From positions 1 through 64,000 of the forward strand of contig CAZJAA010000003.1 of the NCBI GenBank assembly GCA_964544055.1: DNA of 64,000 bases, written 5' to 3'. Below the pieces are notes generated by a model, which saw nothing but the letters and a program-made list of their open reading frames with translations, was not told where the DNA came from and ran no database searches. The position numbers and the translations under genes were made by a program. How positions within the stretch are numbered: position 1 is the stretch's first letter; each line of letters opens with the position of its first letter. Source of the DNA: SIG299 sp964544055 (GTDB taxonomy: Bacteria; Bacillota; Clostridia; Lachnospirales; Lachnospiraceae). Below, piece by piece: positions 1 through 9,667 of this stretch.

Positions 1-59
1 CCACTACTAGGGCGGATTTGGGACTTTCACCCGTTAGAACGTGCGCCCGCTGGGCACAC
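1..59 (-). mobile_element. Group IIC intron, 5' end (partial, runs off the left edge)
   Basis: Read on the minus strand, the segment begins GTGTGCCC at position 59 and continues to a GGGTGAAAGTCCC block at about 32-20. Both are hallmarks of the 5' end and domain I of bacterial class C group II introns. The 5' splice site lies only a few bases behind the U-tract of the pduL terminator, which is the known insertion preference of class C introns. The ribozyme body and any intron-encoded reverse transcriptase would lie outside the window. The call rests on motif and position; the full fold cannot be seen here. Confidence 0.72.
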
Positions 60-61
60 GT

Positions 62-97
62 AAAAAAAAATTGCTGTAAGCGTAAGGCTTACAGCAA
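62..97 (-). terminator. Rho-independent terminator of pduL
   Basis: A 10-bp perfect stem (71-80 with 88-97, 7-nt loop) is followed on the minus strand by nine consecutive U (A-tract 62-70). It sits 10 bases beyond the pduL stop codon. The group II intron 5' end is inserted just after the U-tract. Confidence 0.9.
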
Positions 98-106
98 TTT
101 TTATGG

Positions 107-751
107 TTATATCCGATTGATTCCCCTCAGCACTTCCTCCATCCATTTATCCACAGAATAAGAAGAAGTATCAAATATTTTTACAATAACACCGTATGGA
201 TTTTCGTCTCCTGCGAACGCATTTGCTTCATCCGTATCGACATGCATTGCCAGACGATAGGAAGGGCTGACACGCACCACGACATCCGCATAAATCAGGT
301 TTCGCTCATAGCTTTTCGTAATCACAAAGACGTTTTCATTGTCCTTTACATTGTACTGGAATGCATCAGCCGGACGCATGTGAATATGTCGTTTTGCCAC
401 AATGACACCCTGAGCCAATGTAATTTCTTTGTCTCCTGCCCTCAAAATACAACCAGGAGTGTCTAAAATATCACCGGACTGGCGAATAACACTTGGAATT
501 CCAAGCTTTCTGGCATCTGTTACCGAAATTTCCACCTGAGTTTCTTTACGGAACGGTCCCAAGATTGACACCTTTTCAAACTGCCCTCTTGGTCCTATGA
601 CTGCAAGCTTTTCCGCAGCCAGATACTGTCCGGGCTGGCTTAACTCCTTAACAAAAGTAAGTTCTTTTCCTTTTCCGAACAAAGCTTCAAAATCTTCTTT
701 CGTAATATGGATATGTCTTGCAGATGTCTCAATCGGTATTCTTGGCGGCAT
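107..751 (-). CDS. pduL: Phosphate propanoyltransferase / phosphotransacylase PduL
   Basis: The 214-residue protein has the two-domain PduL fold. The N-terminal SARHIHI motif (residues 10-16) and the central AKRHIHM motif (about 119-125) carry the histidines that bind the catalytic zinc in this family, and a third cluster (MHVDTDEANA) lies near residue 170. PduL moves an acyl group between CoA and phosphate, giving acetyl- or propionyl-phosphate for substrate-level ATP synthesis with acetate kinase. No microcompartment targeting extension is visible and no shell genes are adjacent, so a cytosolic housekeeping role in fermentation is more likely than a carboxysome-like setting. The gene stands alone between a CDF transporter and its own terminator. 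Confidence 0.93.
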   Translation of the reverse strand: MPPRIPIETSARHIHITKEDFEALFGKGKELTFVKELSQPGQYLAAEKLAVIGPRGQFEKVSILGPFRKETQVEISVTDARKLGIPSVIRQSGDILDTPGCILRAGDKEITLAQGVIVAKRHIHMRPADAFQYNVKDNENVFVITKSYERNLIYADVVVRVSPSYRLAMHVDTDEANAFAGDENPYGVIVKIFDTSSYSVDKWMEEVLRGINRI

Positions 752-861
752 GATTTCCTCCTTATCTCTCCCGGATACTATAAATTTTTCTCTTATTTTC
801 TTTGTTATTTTTATTTAAAAGTGTCTTTGTAAAAAATCACAGCACACAGTGAATAAAGAAG

Positions 862-2040
862 CTAACATGATTCCGGCCTTGTATAAGCTTTGTCTATTTC
901 TATTACTGCAAAGCAGGATGGATTTTGTTTCCAGATTTGATTTTGAACCTTATCAGCCACATCTGCATCTGATAACGGAAAATCAAACGGCACAACCATG
1001 TCAAAAATAAGATTTGTATGTGTTGGTCCCTTTACCACACGGAAATCATGAATGGACAGCACAGGATCTATTTCTTTTACACACATAGTTACCATCTGCT
1101 TTAGTTCCAGCGTATACTCATCCCTTGTACTTACCGGATCCATATGGATAACCGCAGCACAATACAGTTCGTTTTTCAGTCGATGTTCTACATTGTCTAT
1201 CATGTCATGAAGTGCCAGAATATCCCCATCGGCCGGTACCTCCGCATGAAGAGAAGTCATCACTCTGCCCGGTCCGTAATTATGCACAATTAAATCATGA
1301 ATTCCTATGATTTTATCTTCTGACAAGACAATTTCTTCTATCCTTTTCACAAATTCCGGTTCCGGCGGCTGCCCAAGCAGCGGATTAATTGTTTCCCTTG
1401 CAGAAGATATTCCGGCATAAAAAATTAAAACCGCAACTAAAACCCCGCAAACGCCATCAATCTGTATGTTTGTATAATAGGAAACAAGCATAGATACCAG
1501 TACAACTATTGTAGCTCCCATATCACTTAAAGAGTCCATGGAAGTTGCAAGCATTGCTTCACTGTGTATCTGTTTTCCGTATTTTCTGTTGTATAAAAAC
1601 ATATACAGCTTTACAGCAATGGAACACAGCAAAATAATCAGAATAACAGGCTCAAATGTAATCTCTCCTGGATGGATGATTTCATTTACGGAAGATTTAA
1701 ACAGCTCCACTGCCATATAAATAATAAGTACAGACACTAAAAGTCCGGAAAGATATTCTACCCTGCCATGACCAAACGGATGATCCGGATCCGGTTTCTG
1801 CCCGGCAAGCTTAAACCCAAGCAGAACAATAATAGAAGAACCTGCATCCGATAAATTATTTGCCGCATCTGCCATAATTGCAATAGAGCCGGACAACATG
1901 CCTGCAAAAAACTTGCAGCCAGCTAAAAGCACATTAAAGAAAATTCCTGCCAATCCGCACAGCACACCATAGGCCTGCCTGTTTTCTGCTTCTCCCATCT
2001 GCTTATTTGTAATAAACCATTTTGCAAGTAATCCAACCAT
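862..2040 (-). CDS. Cation diffusion facilitator (CDF) family metal exporter
   Basis: A 392-residue membrane protein with the CDF layout: about six transmembrane helices in the first 215 residues, then a cytoplasmic domain. Metal-site motifs are visible: DAANNLSDAG in TM2 (about residues 58-67) and SMDSLSDMGA in TM5 (about 167-176), each an Asp pair of the D-x3-D type, with HPFGHGRVEY between TM2 and TM3. Family members exchange Zn(II), Mn(II), Co(II) or Fe(II) for protons; the metal here cannot be told from sequence. The C-terminal domain is longer than in the shortest family members. The gene has its own 100-bp upstream spacer and is not clearly in an operon with pduL. Confidence 0.93.
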   Translation of the reverse strand: MVGLLAKWFITNKQMGEAENRQAYGVLCGLAGIFFNVLLAGCKFFAGMLSGSIAIMADAANNLSDAGSSIIVLLGFKLAGQKPDPDHPFGHGRVEYLSGLLVSVLIIYMAVELFKSSVNEIIHPGEITFEPVILIILLCSIAVKLYMFLYNRKYGKQIHSEAMLATSMDSLSDMGATIVVLVSMLVSYYTNIQIDGVCGVLVAVLIFYAGISSARETINPLLGQPPEPEFVKRIEEIVLSEDKIIGIHDLIVHNYGPGRVMTSLHAEVPADGDILALHDMIDNVEHRLKNELYCAAVIHMDPVSTRDEYTLELKQMVTMCVKEIDPVLSIHDFRVVKGPTHTNLIFDMVVPFDFPLSDADVADKVQNQIWKQNPSCFAVIEIDKAYTRPESC

Positions 2041-2082
2041 TCTGTGCCACTCCGTTATATGTTCATACTGTTATTTTATGTA

Positions 2083-3936
2083 TTAAAGCTTAAACAGTTC
2101 TAAGGTTTTCTCTAATTCTCCGGAAAGTCCGACCAGACGTTCGGACGCCTGACGCAGGTTATTCATGGTAATGCTCATGGAATTTGCTGCTTCCCTTGTA
2201 TTATCTGCCGAAGCTGCATTTTCACAGGATACTGCTGCCAGATTGCTGATAACTTCGCCAATGGCATTTCCAAATTCATTTAAAGTATCCACATTATGGC
2301 GGATTTCTTCTATCTTCTGTCTGGAGACTTCAACCTCATCCGATACAGCGACGGAACAGGACAACGTTTCATCCAGCTTTTCCTGCTGCTGAACCATTTT
2401 TTCTTTTACCTCATCCATAATTTCTACCATTCGGTCAGAGGTAGAAACAACGCTACCGATAACCTCTTCAATTTTTCCAATGGAAGAGTTGGACTGCTCG
2501 GCAAGCTTATTTATCTGCTGGGCAACCACGGCAAAGCCACGACCTGCTTCTCCGACCCTTGCCGCCTCAATACTGGCATTTAAAGCAAGCAGCGTTGTTT
2601 CGTCTGCCACATTACGAATCATATCCAGCGCTACATTAATTCCCTGAATAGAACTACTCATAACGACAATCTGCTCTGCAACCTGCATAACTGCCTGCTT
2701 TGTTTCTTCGCTGGACTCATCCAGTTCGTTGATGATACGTTTGGATTCGTTTTCTTCCTCTGCCATTCTCGCCGCATGACTGTTCAGCACTTCCACTTCC
2801 CCAACAATATCTTCAATCTGCTGTTCCATACGCATTACATTGTGATTGGTTTCCGACGTATCCTCTGCCTGCTGCTGCGCTCCCTGGGATATGTCTGACA
2901 CATAGCTGATAACTCCATCCACTACATCATTTGTTGTCTGCGCCATATCCGTCAATTGACCTGCTGATTCATTCAAGCGGTCTACGGACTGCTTGATATC
3001 GGTAACGATCTGGTATAACGTATTTTGTAGCCGAACGGCCATCCGATAAATATCACCAATTTCATCATCACGTTTCTGCCATACTTCGTTCGCCTTTTCG
3101 TCAAGATGACCATGAACAATGCGTTGAAGATGATGTTTTACTGCCGACATTCCCTGTACCATGGATTTTGAGAGGAGAACTACCGCAACCGCCGTCAGGC
3201 CGACAAAAACAACAGAAAAGCCAACAATACCAATCACCTGGGAATTGATGGTTTTATTGATGCTGGCCGTTTCTACCGCTGTTTCAATTGCACCAATCAC
3301 TGTTCCGTCCGAATTAATCAGTGGCTGATAATATACATAATATTTTCCACCGCTCACCTCATACTCTTTCACAAAAAAGGAGGTTCCTTCTAAAATTCTG
3401 TTGTAAGAAGTACTGTCAATACCGGTACCATTAATTCTGGCACCATTTTCCTTACGCAGCGTTGTAATCAGACGCATATTTCCATATAAAAAAGAAACTT
3501 CAAAGCCTGTTTTTTCTTTCAGGCTGTCGATGAGCGCATTTTCACCAGAAATTGTGGTATCTCCTTTTTTGAGTTTTCCATTCTTATTCTGGGAATAATC
3601 ACCTTCATACAGGTTTGTATATGTTTCATTTACACAGGAAGCAACAATTTCCAGCGATTTTTCGATTTCTGCTTCCATACCGGAGCGCAATCTTGAAGTA
3701 CTGAAAATAGTTATGGCAAGACACGCTAAAAGCATAGGAAGCAGACATAACATCAGTAAACGTTTTGAAAGCGTCAGCGTGCGCTTTTTTTCTTTTTCGT
3801 TTTTTTTCATCTGCCTGTTCTTTTTGCCTATCTTCCACTTCATATGAAATTTCGGAAATTTTAAATCTGAAAAAAATCGTTTTCTTTCTCTTTTGGTTTT
3901 CCGTTCCTTTTTCTTAAATGTTTTTCCCAATGTCAT
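2083..3936 (-). CDS. Methyl-accepting chemotaxis protein
   Basis: A chemoreceptor of about 617 residues. After a very basic N-terminal tail (about 55 residues, rich in Lys/Arg) come a first TM helix, a Cache-like extracellular sensor domain (roughly residues 80-225), a second TM helix (about 235-258), a HAMP-like linker and a long cytoplasmic coiled coil. The signalling tip includes the conserved IRNVADETTLLALNASIEAA region that contacts CheA/CheW. The ligand is unknown. An ATG at 3948 is also in frame but sits one base from an AGGAGG, too close; the ATG at 3936, with GGAG six bases upstream, is preferred. No che genes are nearby. Confidence 0.93.
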   Translation of the reverse strand: MTLGKTFKKKERKTKRERKRFFSDLKFPKFHMKWKIGKKNRQMKKNEKEKKRTLTLSKRLLMLCLLPMLLACLAITIFSTSRLRSGMEAEIEKSLEIVASCVNETYTNLYEGDYSQNKNGKLKKGDTTISGENALIDSLKEKTGFEVSFLYGNMRLITTLRKENGARINGTGIDSTSYNRILEGTSFFVKEYEVSGGKYYVYYQPLINSDGTVIGAIETAVETASINKTINSQVIGIVGFSVVFVGLTAVAVVLLSKSMVQGMSAVKHHLQRIVHGHLDEKANEVWQKRDDEIGDIYRMAVRLQNTLYQIVTDIKQSVDRLNESAGQLTDMAQTTNDVVDGVISYVSDISQGAQQQAEDTSETNHNVMRMEQQIEDIVGEVEVLNSHAARMAEEENESKRIINELDESSEETKQAVMQVAEQIVVMSSSIQGINVALDMIRNVADETTLLALNASIEAARVGEAGRGFAVVAQQINKLAEQSNSSIGKIEEVIGSVVSTSDRMVEIMDEVKEKMVQQQEKLDETLSCSVAVSDEVEVSRQKIEEIRHNVDTLNEFGNAIGEVISNLAAVSCENAASADNTREAANSMSITMNNLRQASERLVGLSGELEKTLELFKL

Positions 3937-4039
3937 AGTCTTCTCCATTCCTCCTCAAGTTTCCCTTAAGTATTACTTCTATTTTACCATAAAAAAAGGG
4001 ATTTGACTAGCCATGAAGCACTGATTTATAAAAAAAGAA

Positions 4040-4222
4040 GTAACTATTCAGCCATCAGTGAGCAAATACCCAGGATGCAAGCTTGCTTGCAAGACTGGAT
4101 ACTTGCTTACTGATGGCGATTAGCTCCACGCCGCCTAATGAGTAAAACAGAGAGCTGCTTTTGCAGCGGCTGACTGCGTAGCAGGCAGGTTTTACGAATT
4201 GCGGAGTGGGCTGAATAGTTAC
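4040..4222. repeat. 183-bp inverted-repeat element (MITE- or REP-like)
   Basis: The element is bounded by perfect 14-bp terminal inverted repeats, GTAACTATTCAGCC at 4040-4053 and its complement at 4209-4222. Inside, a second nested inverted repeat (around 4052-4116) can fold into a long hairpin. It has no open reading frame of note and fills the 300-bp gap between the chemoreceptor and the galactosidase. The shape matches a non-autonomous transposable or palindromic repeat element; no transposase is present in the window. Confidence 0.6.
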
Positions 4223-4237
4223 AAAGAGAGTAACTAC

Positions 4238-5980
4238 TTAGCCAAGTAACGGTTCTGCTTCCAGATGAATGCAGTCCGCAGCCTTTCCTTCCGTTTCAAA
4301 TATCAGGATTGTATTTTTACCCTTTTTCAGCAACGGTCCCGGAAGATACAAACGCTTCTGTGGTCCGATATCCCAGAATCTTCCTAAATGAAATCCGTTG
4401 ATAAATGCACAACCCTTGCCAAATCCGCTCAGATCAAGGAACGTATCTGCCAATTCCTCTGTCTCAAATTCAAAACGGTAAAAAGCTGGCCCCTTTCCGG
4501 TATACTCCCGGTCAAAATCAATATGTTTCAGCTGTGTTTCCGAAAGCGGAAGCGGATACATTTCAAAGCCATGATGACGATGTCCATTGATTCTGACACC
4601 CTCTGAAATACCCTTTCTCTGACGTTCCAGCCCTGTTCCGAAATTTTCTCTTGACATATTTTCACACAGCAGATCAATTACCCTGACCTCCTCTTTGCTT
4701 TCCGGCTCAAACGTATCCCAAATATGCTCTGCAAATGCGGTAAACGCCTGCGTTCCATCCAGAAATCCCTGTACCCGGTCCGCAGCTCCTTCCAGCGCAA
4801 TTTCCCGTACCGGCTCCGGACACTTTGGAAGAACACGATATAAGACATAGCCATAATTTTGGTCGATTTCCTCCATTGTTAATGGATTTAGTGAATGCAC
4901 CGGTTGAGAGATTTCTTCCAGGACAGAAAATAAATCCGTTTTTCCATTACAGCTGATTCTTCCATAAGCCTTCTGTCTGATTTCTGTGGACAAAGGAACT
5001 TCTTCTATGGTTCTGTAACGCCCAATAACCTCCTTACAAAGCTTGTATTTCTCAGTAATTTTTCCATCCTCTGTCAGCGGAGCATCATAATCGTAGGAGG
5101 TTACATCACAGGTTTTACTGCCATTATTTTTTCCTCCCATAAATCCAAAGCTGGTACCACCTTCCAGCATATAAAAGTTCAGATGTCCAAGACGAAGCAG
5201 TGCATCCAGCTCTTTTGCAACCTTTTCCGGCTCCGTGGTATGATGTTCTTCTCCCCAAGCATCAAACCAGCCGTTCCAGAATTCCATGCACATCAATGGC
5301 TTGTTTTCCCCTAAGATACGCTTCATGACACCAAACTGCCACTCTGTCTCAGAGCCAAAATTGGCCGTTGCCAAAGCCCCATCTACCATTCCTGAGCGAA
5401 ATCCGCTTTCGTTCCACGGTCCGTCCGAAGTTACAAACGGAACAGTAATTCCAAGTTTGCGCATAGTATCACGAAGAAATTCCAGATAAGCCGTATCATT
5501 TCCATAATACCCATATTCATTTTCAATCTGTACGAGAATCACATTTCCTCCGCAGTCTGCCTGATATGGCACAAGCTTTGGAATCAATACCTCATAGTAT
5601 TCCCGGACTGCCTTTAAATAAGGTTCATAGCTGCAGCGCAGACGCATATTTTTATCTTTCAGAAGCCACGCCGGAAGTCCGCCAAATTCCCATTCGGAAC
5701 AAATATATGGAGACGGCCGCAGAATCAGATATAAGCCCAGCTGCTGCGTCAGCTCAATAAATCTGCAAATATCTCTCATACCATCCCATAAAAATTTTCC
5801 CCGTTCCGGTTCGTGAAAATTCCATGGAATATAGGTTTCCACCGTATTGCAGCCCATGTTTTTGATTTTTTCCAGACGGTCACGCCAATACTCGGGAACT
5901 GTTCTGAAATAATGGAACGAACCGGATATAATCTGAAACGGCTCTCCATTCAGATAAAAAGTTTCTTTGATTTCAAACAT
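4238..5980 (-). CDS. Glycoside hydrolase family 35 beta-galactosidase
   Basis: The 580-residue protein matches GH35 enzymes in length and order. It opens with the GSFHYFRTVPEYWRDRL segment of the TIM barrel. The probable acid/base glutamate is E155 in VQIENEYGYYG and the nucleophile is E233 in CMEFWNGWFD. The C-terminal third is a jelly-roll-like region ending in the FGKGCAFINGFHLGRFWDIGPQ motif typical of the family. There is no signal peptide, so it acts in the cytoplasm on small beta-galactosides taken up by the cell. A GGAGG lies six bases before the ATG. It is separate from the ABC operon that follows, and no dedicated sugar transporter is adjacent. Confidence 0.94.
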   Translation of the reverse strand: MFEIKETFYLNGEPFQIISGSFHYFRTVPEYWRDRLEKIKNMGCNTVETYIPWNFHEPERGKFLWDGMRDICRFIELTQQLGLYLILRPSPYICSEWEFGGLPAWLLKDKNMRLRCSYEPYLKAVREYYEVLIPKLVPYQADCGGNVILVQIENEYGYYGNDTAYLEFLRDTMRKLGITVPFVTSDGPWNESGFRSGMVDGALATANFGSETEWQFGVMKRILGENKPLMCMEFWNGWFDAWGEEHHTTEPEKVAKELDALLRLGHLNFYMLEGGTSFGFMGGKNNGSKTCDVTSYDYDAPLTEDGKITEKYKLCKEVIGRYRTIEEVPLSTEIRQKAYGRISCNGKTDLFSVLEEISQPVHSLNPLTMEEIDQNYGYVLYRVLPKCPEPVREIALEGAADRVQGFLDGTQAFTAFAEHIWDTFEPESKEEVRVIDLLCENMSRENFGTGLERQRKGISEGVRINGHRHHGFEMYPLPLSETQLKHIDFDREYTGKGPAFYRFEFETEELADTFLDLSGFGKGCAFINGFHLGRFWDIGPQKRLYLPGPLLKKGKNTILIFETEGKAADCIHLEAEPLLG

Positions 5981-6038
5981 CTTTTTCCTCCATTCTTGTC
6001 AGGCAGGTATGCGCCATCCGCTTTGCCACCTGATTTGA

Positions 6039-7940
6039 TTAAATTTTATTTCCTTCAAACTGCGTCATATAGAGCTCGTAATATCTTCCCTGCTTTTTAA
6101 GCAGTTCTTCATGGTTTCCGATTTCCACCACACGTCCCTGATCCATAACCACGATTTTGTCGGAATCACGGATTGTGGACAGGCGGTGCGCAATAATTAA
6201 ACTGGTGCGGTTTTTCATCAGATTTACCATGGCATCCTGTATTTTCTTTTCTGTTCTTGTATCGACCGAGGATGTTGCTTCATCCAGAATCAGAATTTTC
6301 GGATCCGCAAGCACGGCACGCGCAATGGACATCAGCTGACGCTGTCCGTGGGACAGACCTGCTCCTGCCTGTTTTAAAAAGGTTTTATATTTCTTTGGCT
6401 GTTTCTCAATATAGCGGCGAATATTACTCATTTCCGCTGCCTGCACCATTTCCTCATCGGAAGCATCAAGATTGGCATACTTAATGTTGTTCTCTATCGT
6501 ATTGGAAAAAAGCACAGTATCCTGCAGAACGATGGCGATGTTTTTCCGCAGGGAGGAACGCTTAATATCCTTGATATTCACACCATCCACAAGGATTTCT
6601 CCCTTATCTACCGGATAGAAACGCATCAGGAGATTTACCACGGTAGTTTTGCCGCTGCCGGTAGAACCAACCAGTGCAATTTTTTGTCCCGGCTCTACCT
6701 CTAAATCAAAATCATACAATACCTGTTTGCCCGGTACATACGAAAAATCCACATTCCGGAAAGAAATTTTACCGGTTACCTGCTCCAGTTCCAATTCTCC
6801 GCTGTTATCCTCATCCGGCTGGTCAAGCAGGGCAAAGACACGTTCTGCCCCTGCAATTGCTGTCTGGATTGTTCCGTACAGCTGGGCAATTTCGTTAATT
6901 GGTCTGGAAAACTGCTTGGCATAAATGATAAATGCGGATACGATACCAATTGTAATCAGGCCGGTATACGCAAAATATCCACCGAATGCCGCCACAATCA
7001 CAAAGCTGATATTGGAAATGCAGTTCATCACCGGTCCCATGGAACCGCCAAGAATCTCCGCCTTAATGCTGACTTTTTTTAGTTCGTCCGAGGTTTTGCA
7101 AAATTCTTCTATGACATCCTCCTGCTTGTTATAGGCGACAATGGATTTATACCCGGTAATCATTTCCTCGGAATGTCCGTTTAATTGTCCAAGGATGGCA
7201 GAACGCTTACGGTACACCTTTCTCATAACCGCTGACATTTTCTTTGTTACAATAAGTGTCAGAATTACGGTTACCATGGTAATCAGTGTCAGCTGCCAGC
7301 AATAGACAAACATAATGACTACGGTGCCTATAATCGTCAGTACCCCGGAAACAAGGGAACCCAGACTCTGGGAAATCGTGTTGGATACATTTTCCACATC
7401 GTTAGTCATCCGGCTCATGATATCCCCATTGGAATGAGTATCCAGATACTTGATGGATAAACAGTCAATCTTCTGGAACAGGTCATGGCGCATCTGTCCA
7501 ACGATTCTCTGGCTCAATTTGGCAGCAAGCAGCGACTGTGCCAGCGTAAACAAAACATTTGCCAGATAGACCACTAATAAAAAAAGCACATATTGGTGCA
7601 GTGCATCCCACTTTTTTTCTGTAATGGCATCTATGGCACTACCCTGCAATGATGGTGCCGCCAATCCTGCCAGTGTTACACCAATTACGGAAATAAGCAA
7701 AAGAATGATAAGTTTTTTTGCCTTTTGAAAATACTGAAGCAGCCGTGTCAACGTGTCTTTTACATTTTCTGCCTTTTCCACCATCTGACCCATATTTCTT
7801 CCCGGTCCACCCGGTCTTCCACGGAAATTTACCGTAGCCGGAGTGCTACTTCTTCCTGAGCATCCTGTTTTATACTGTATGATTCCCTGCTCCGGAGCCT
7901 TTTCAAAGCCTTTTGGAAGGTTGTTTGATTCGCTCATCAT
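6039..7940 (-). CDS. ABC transporter, fused permease/ATP-binding (second half of a heterodimer)
   Basis: A 633-residue half-transporter with an unusual 75-residue N-terminal extension, then six TM helices (about residues 75-345) and an ATP-binding domain. Walker A (GSTGSGKTT), signature (LSHGQRQ) and Walker B (ILILDEATSS) are all intact, with the catalytic Glu present. Its start overlaps the stop of the upstream ABC gene by 4 bp, so the two are translationally coupled and probably form a heterodimeric exporter. With a MarR regulator at the head of the operon, export of a drug or toxic metabolite is likely; the substrate is unknown. Confidence 0.93.
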   Translation of the reverse strand: MMSESNNLPKGFEKAPEQGIIQYKTGCSGRSSTPATVNFRGRPGGPGRNMGQMVEKAENVKDTLTRLLQYFQKAKKLIILLLISVIGVTLAGLAAPSLQGSAIDAITEKKWDALHQYVLFLLVVYLANVLFTLAQSLLAAKLSQRIVGQMRHDLFQKIDCLSIKYLDTHSNGDIMSRMTNDVENVSNTISQSLGSLVSGVLTIIGTVVIMFVYCWQLTLITMVTVILTLIVTKKMSAVMRKVYRKRSAILGQLNGHSEEMITGYKSIVAYNKQEDVIEEFCKTSDELKKVSIKAEILGGSMGPVMNCISNISFVIVAAFGGYFAYTGLITIGIVSAFIIYAKQFSRPINEIAQLYGTIQTAIAGAERVFALLDQPDEDNSGELELEQVTGKISFRNVDFSYVPGKQVLYDFDLEVEPGQKIALVGSTGSGKTTVVNLLMRFYPVDKGEILVDGVNIKDIKRSSLRKNIAIVLQDTVLFSNTIENNIKYANLDASDEEMVQAAEMSNIRRYIEKQPKKYKTFLKQAGAGLSHGQRQLMSIARAVLADPKILILDEATSSVDTRTEKKIQDAMVNLMKNRTSLIIAHRLSTIRDSDKIVVMDQGRVVEIGNHEELLKKQGRYYELYMTQFEGNKI

Positions 7941-9667
7941 GCCTCTCCTCCTTCCTTCATCTGCGATGTATAAATATCCCGGTAAATCTCCGAGGTTTTC
8001 AGAAGCTCCTCGTGTGTACCAATCGCAGAAATGGTTCCGTTATCAAGCACGGCAATACGGTCTGCCCCCTTAATCGAAGCAATACGCTGTGCAATCATAA
8101 TTTTTGTGACATCCGGATGTTCCTCGCGCAGTGCTTTATAAAGTGCTGCCTCTGTTTTTAAGTCCAGTGCACTCGTTGAATCATCAAAAATCAGGATTTC
8201 ATGCTTCTTTAAAATTGCCCTGGAAATGGAAATTCGCTGCTTCTGCCCTCCGGAAAGTGAATGTCCACCCTCTGAAACCGGCGTATAATAGCCAAATTCC
8301 TTCCGGCAGATAAAGTCATCTGCCTGCGCAAGTTCTGCTGCTTTCTTAATTTCCCACGCAGAAGCATCCTTTTTTGCCCACCGGATATTTTCTTCTATGC
8401 TTCTCGAATACAGCTCTGCTTTTTGAAGAACAATGGAAATTTTTTCCCTCAGTTCCTTTAAAGCATACTCCTTCACATTGATTCCGTCAACCAGCACTTC
8501 CCCCTTTGTAACATCATAAAAGCGTGGAATCAGGTGTACCAGAGAACTTTTTCCACTTCCGGTCGCACCGATAATTGCCAGTGTTTCTCCCGAATTTACT
8601 TTAAATGAGATATTTTCCAGAACACATTGTCCGTCACTTTCCGGATAAGCAAAGCTGACATTTTTAAATTCCACGGTTCCGCAAGTCTTTTCTGCTTCTG
8701 CCGTTGTTACAGTTTTTCCGTCCGTAATTACATCCGGACTGGTAAGTACTTCATTAATACGGTCTGCGGATGCCTTTGCCCGGCTGAAGGTCTGAAAAAT
8801 ATTTGCCATAAAGGTAATTCCATGGAGAATCTGCGCCAGATAGGTAATTGCTGCCATCGTGTTTCCCGGTGTAATGCTGCCGCCGGCTTTCGCTGTATAA
8901 CCGCCTACTAAAATAACGGCAACCACGCAGAGATTCAATACAATATTCATACACGGGCTCATAAAAGCAAGCAGGGTCTGTACTCTTAAATTTTCGGTGC
9001 AGAGTGCATCATTTGCCGTGTCAAAGCGTTCCAGCTCGTACTCTTCCTTCACATATGCCTTAACCACCCTGGCACCTGCTACCGTTTCCTGCATCACATT
9101 GTTGATGCCATCCAGCTTTTTCTGCACAATGGCAAACAGCGGCGAAGCCTTTTTCAAGAAAAATACAACAAAACAGACAACAAAAGGAAGTCCGCAGGCT
9201 GCCACAAAAGCAAATTTAGGAGACTGGCGGTACAGCATGAAAATACCGCCGAGAAACATCAAGGAATTTCTTACAAAGCCTCGCACCGCCATCATTACCA
9301 TGTTCTGTACCTGTGTTACATCATTCGTCAGACGGGTTACCAGCGAACCTGTGGAAAATTTATCCGTCTGCTGGAATGACAGGTTCATTATTTTTCCAAA
9401 CACGTCCTTACGCAGGTCATTTCCAAAGCTTTGTGCTGCAAAATTAGCAAATACACCGCAAAGGACTCCGCATAAGCCGCCAAACACCACCGTTAAAATC
9501 ATCTTGATTCCCACCGTGATAATTAGATGGATGTCGCTTTGCAGCACACCATTATCCACAATATCAGCCATCATATCCGGCTGAACCAAATCCATTGCCA
9601 CCTCGCCCACCATAAAAAGCGGTGCCAGCAGGCAGAAAAACCAGTATTTTTTCAAATATTTCAGCAT
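7937..9667 (-). CDS. ABC transporter, fused permease/ATP-binding (first half of a heterodimer)
   Basis: A 576-residue ABC exporter half: six TM helices in the first ~320 residues, then Walker A (GATGSGKSS), signature (LSGGQKQ) and Walker B (ILIFDDSTSA). In Walker B the residue after the Asp is Asp, not the catalytic Glu, which marks this as the degenerate-site partner of a heterodimeric exporter; the downstream partner has the canonical Glu. The start overlaps the marR stop by 7 bp and the stop overlaps the next gene by 4 bp, giving a tight three-gene operon. Confidence 0.93.
   Translation of the reverse strand: MLKYLKKYWFFCLLAPLFMVGEVAMDLVQPDMMADIVDNGVLQSDIHLIITVGIKMILTVVFGGLCGVLCGVFANFAAQSFGNDLRKDVFGKIMNLSFQQTDKFSTGSLVTRLTNDVTQVQNMVMMAVRGFVRNSLMFLGGIFMLYRQSPKFAFVAACGLPFVVCFVVFFLKKASPLFAIVQKKLDGINNVMQETVAGARVVKAYVKEEYELERFDTANDALCTENLRVQTLLAFMSPCMNIVLNLCVVAVILVGGYTAKAGGSITPGNTMAAITYLAQILHGITFMANIFQTFSRAKASADRINEVLTSPDVITDGKTVTTAEAEKTCGTVEFKNVSFAYPESDGQCVLENISFKVNSGETLAIIGATGSGKSSLVHLIPRFYDVTKGEVLVDGINVKEYALKELREKISIVLQKAELYSRSIEENIRWAKKDASAWEIKKAAELAQADDFICRKEFGYYTPVSEGGHSLSGGQKQRISISRAILKKHEILIFDDSTSALDLKTEAALYKALREEHPDVTKIMIAQRIASIKGADRIAVLDNGTISAIGTHEELLKTSEIYRDIYTSQMKEGGEA

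Noticed and set aside
8997..9584. 195-codon plus-strand frame
   Set aside because: Lies wholly antisense to the ABC transporter permease domain; no ribosome site.
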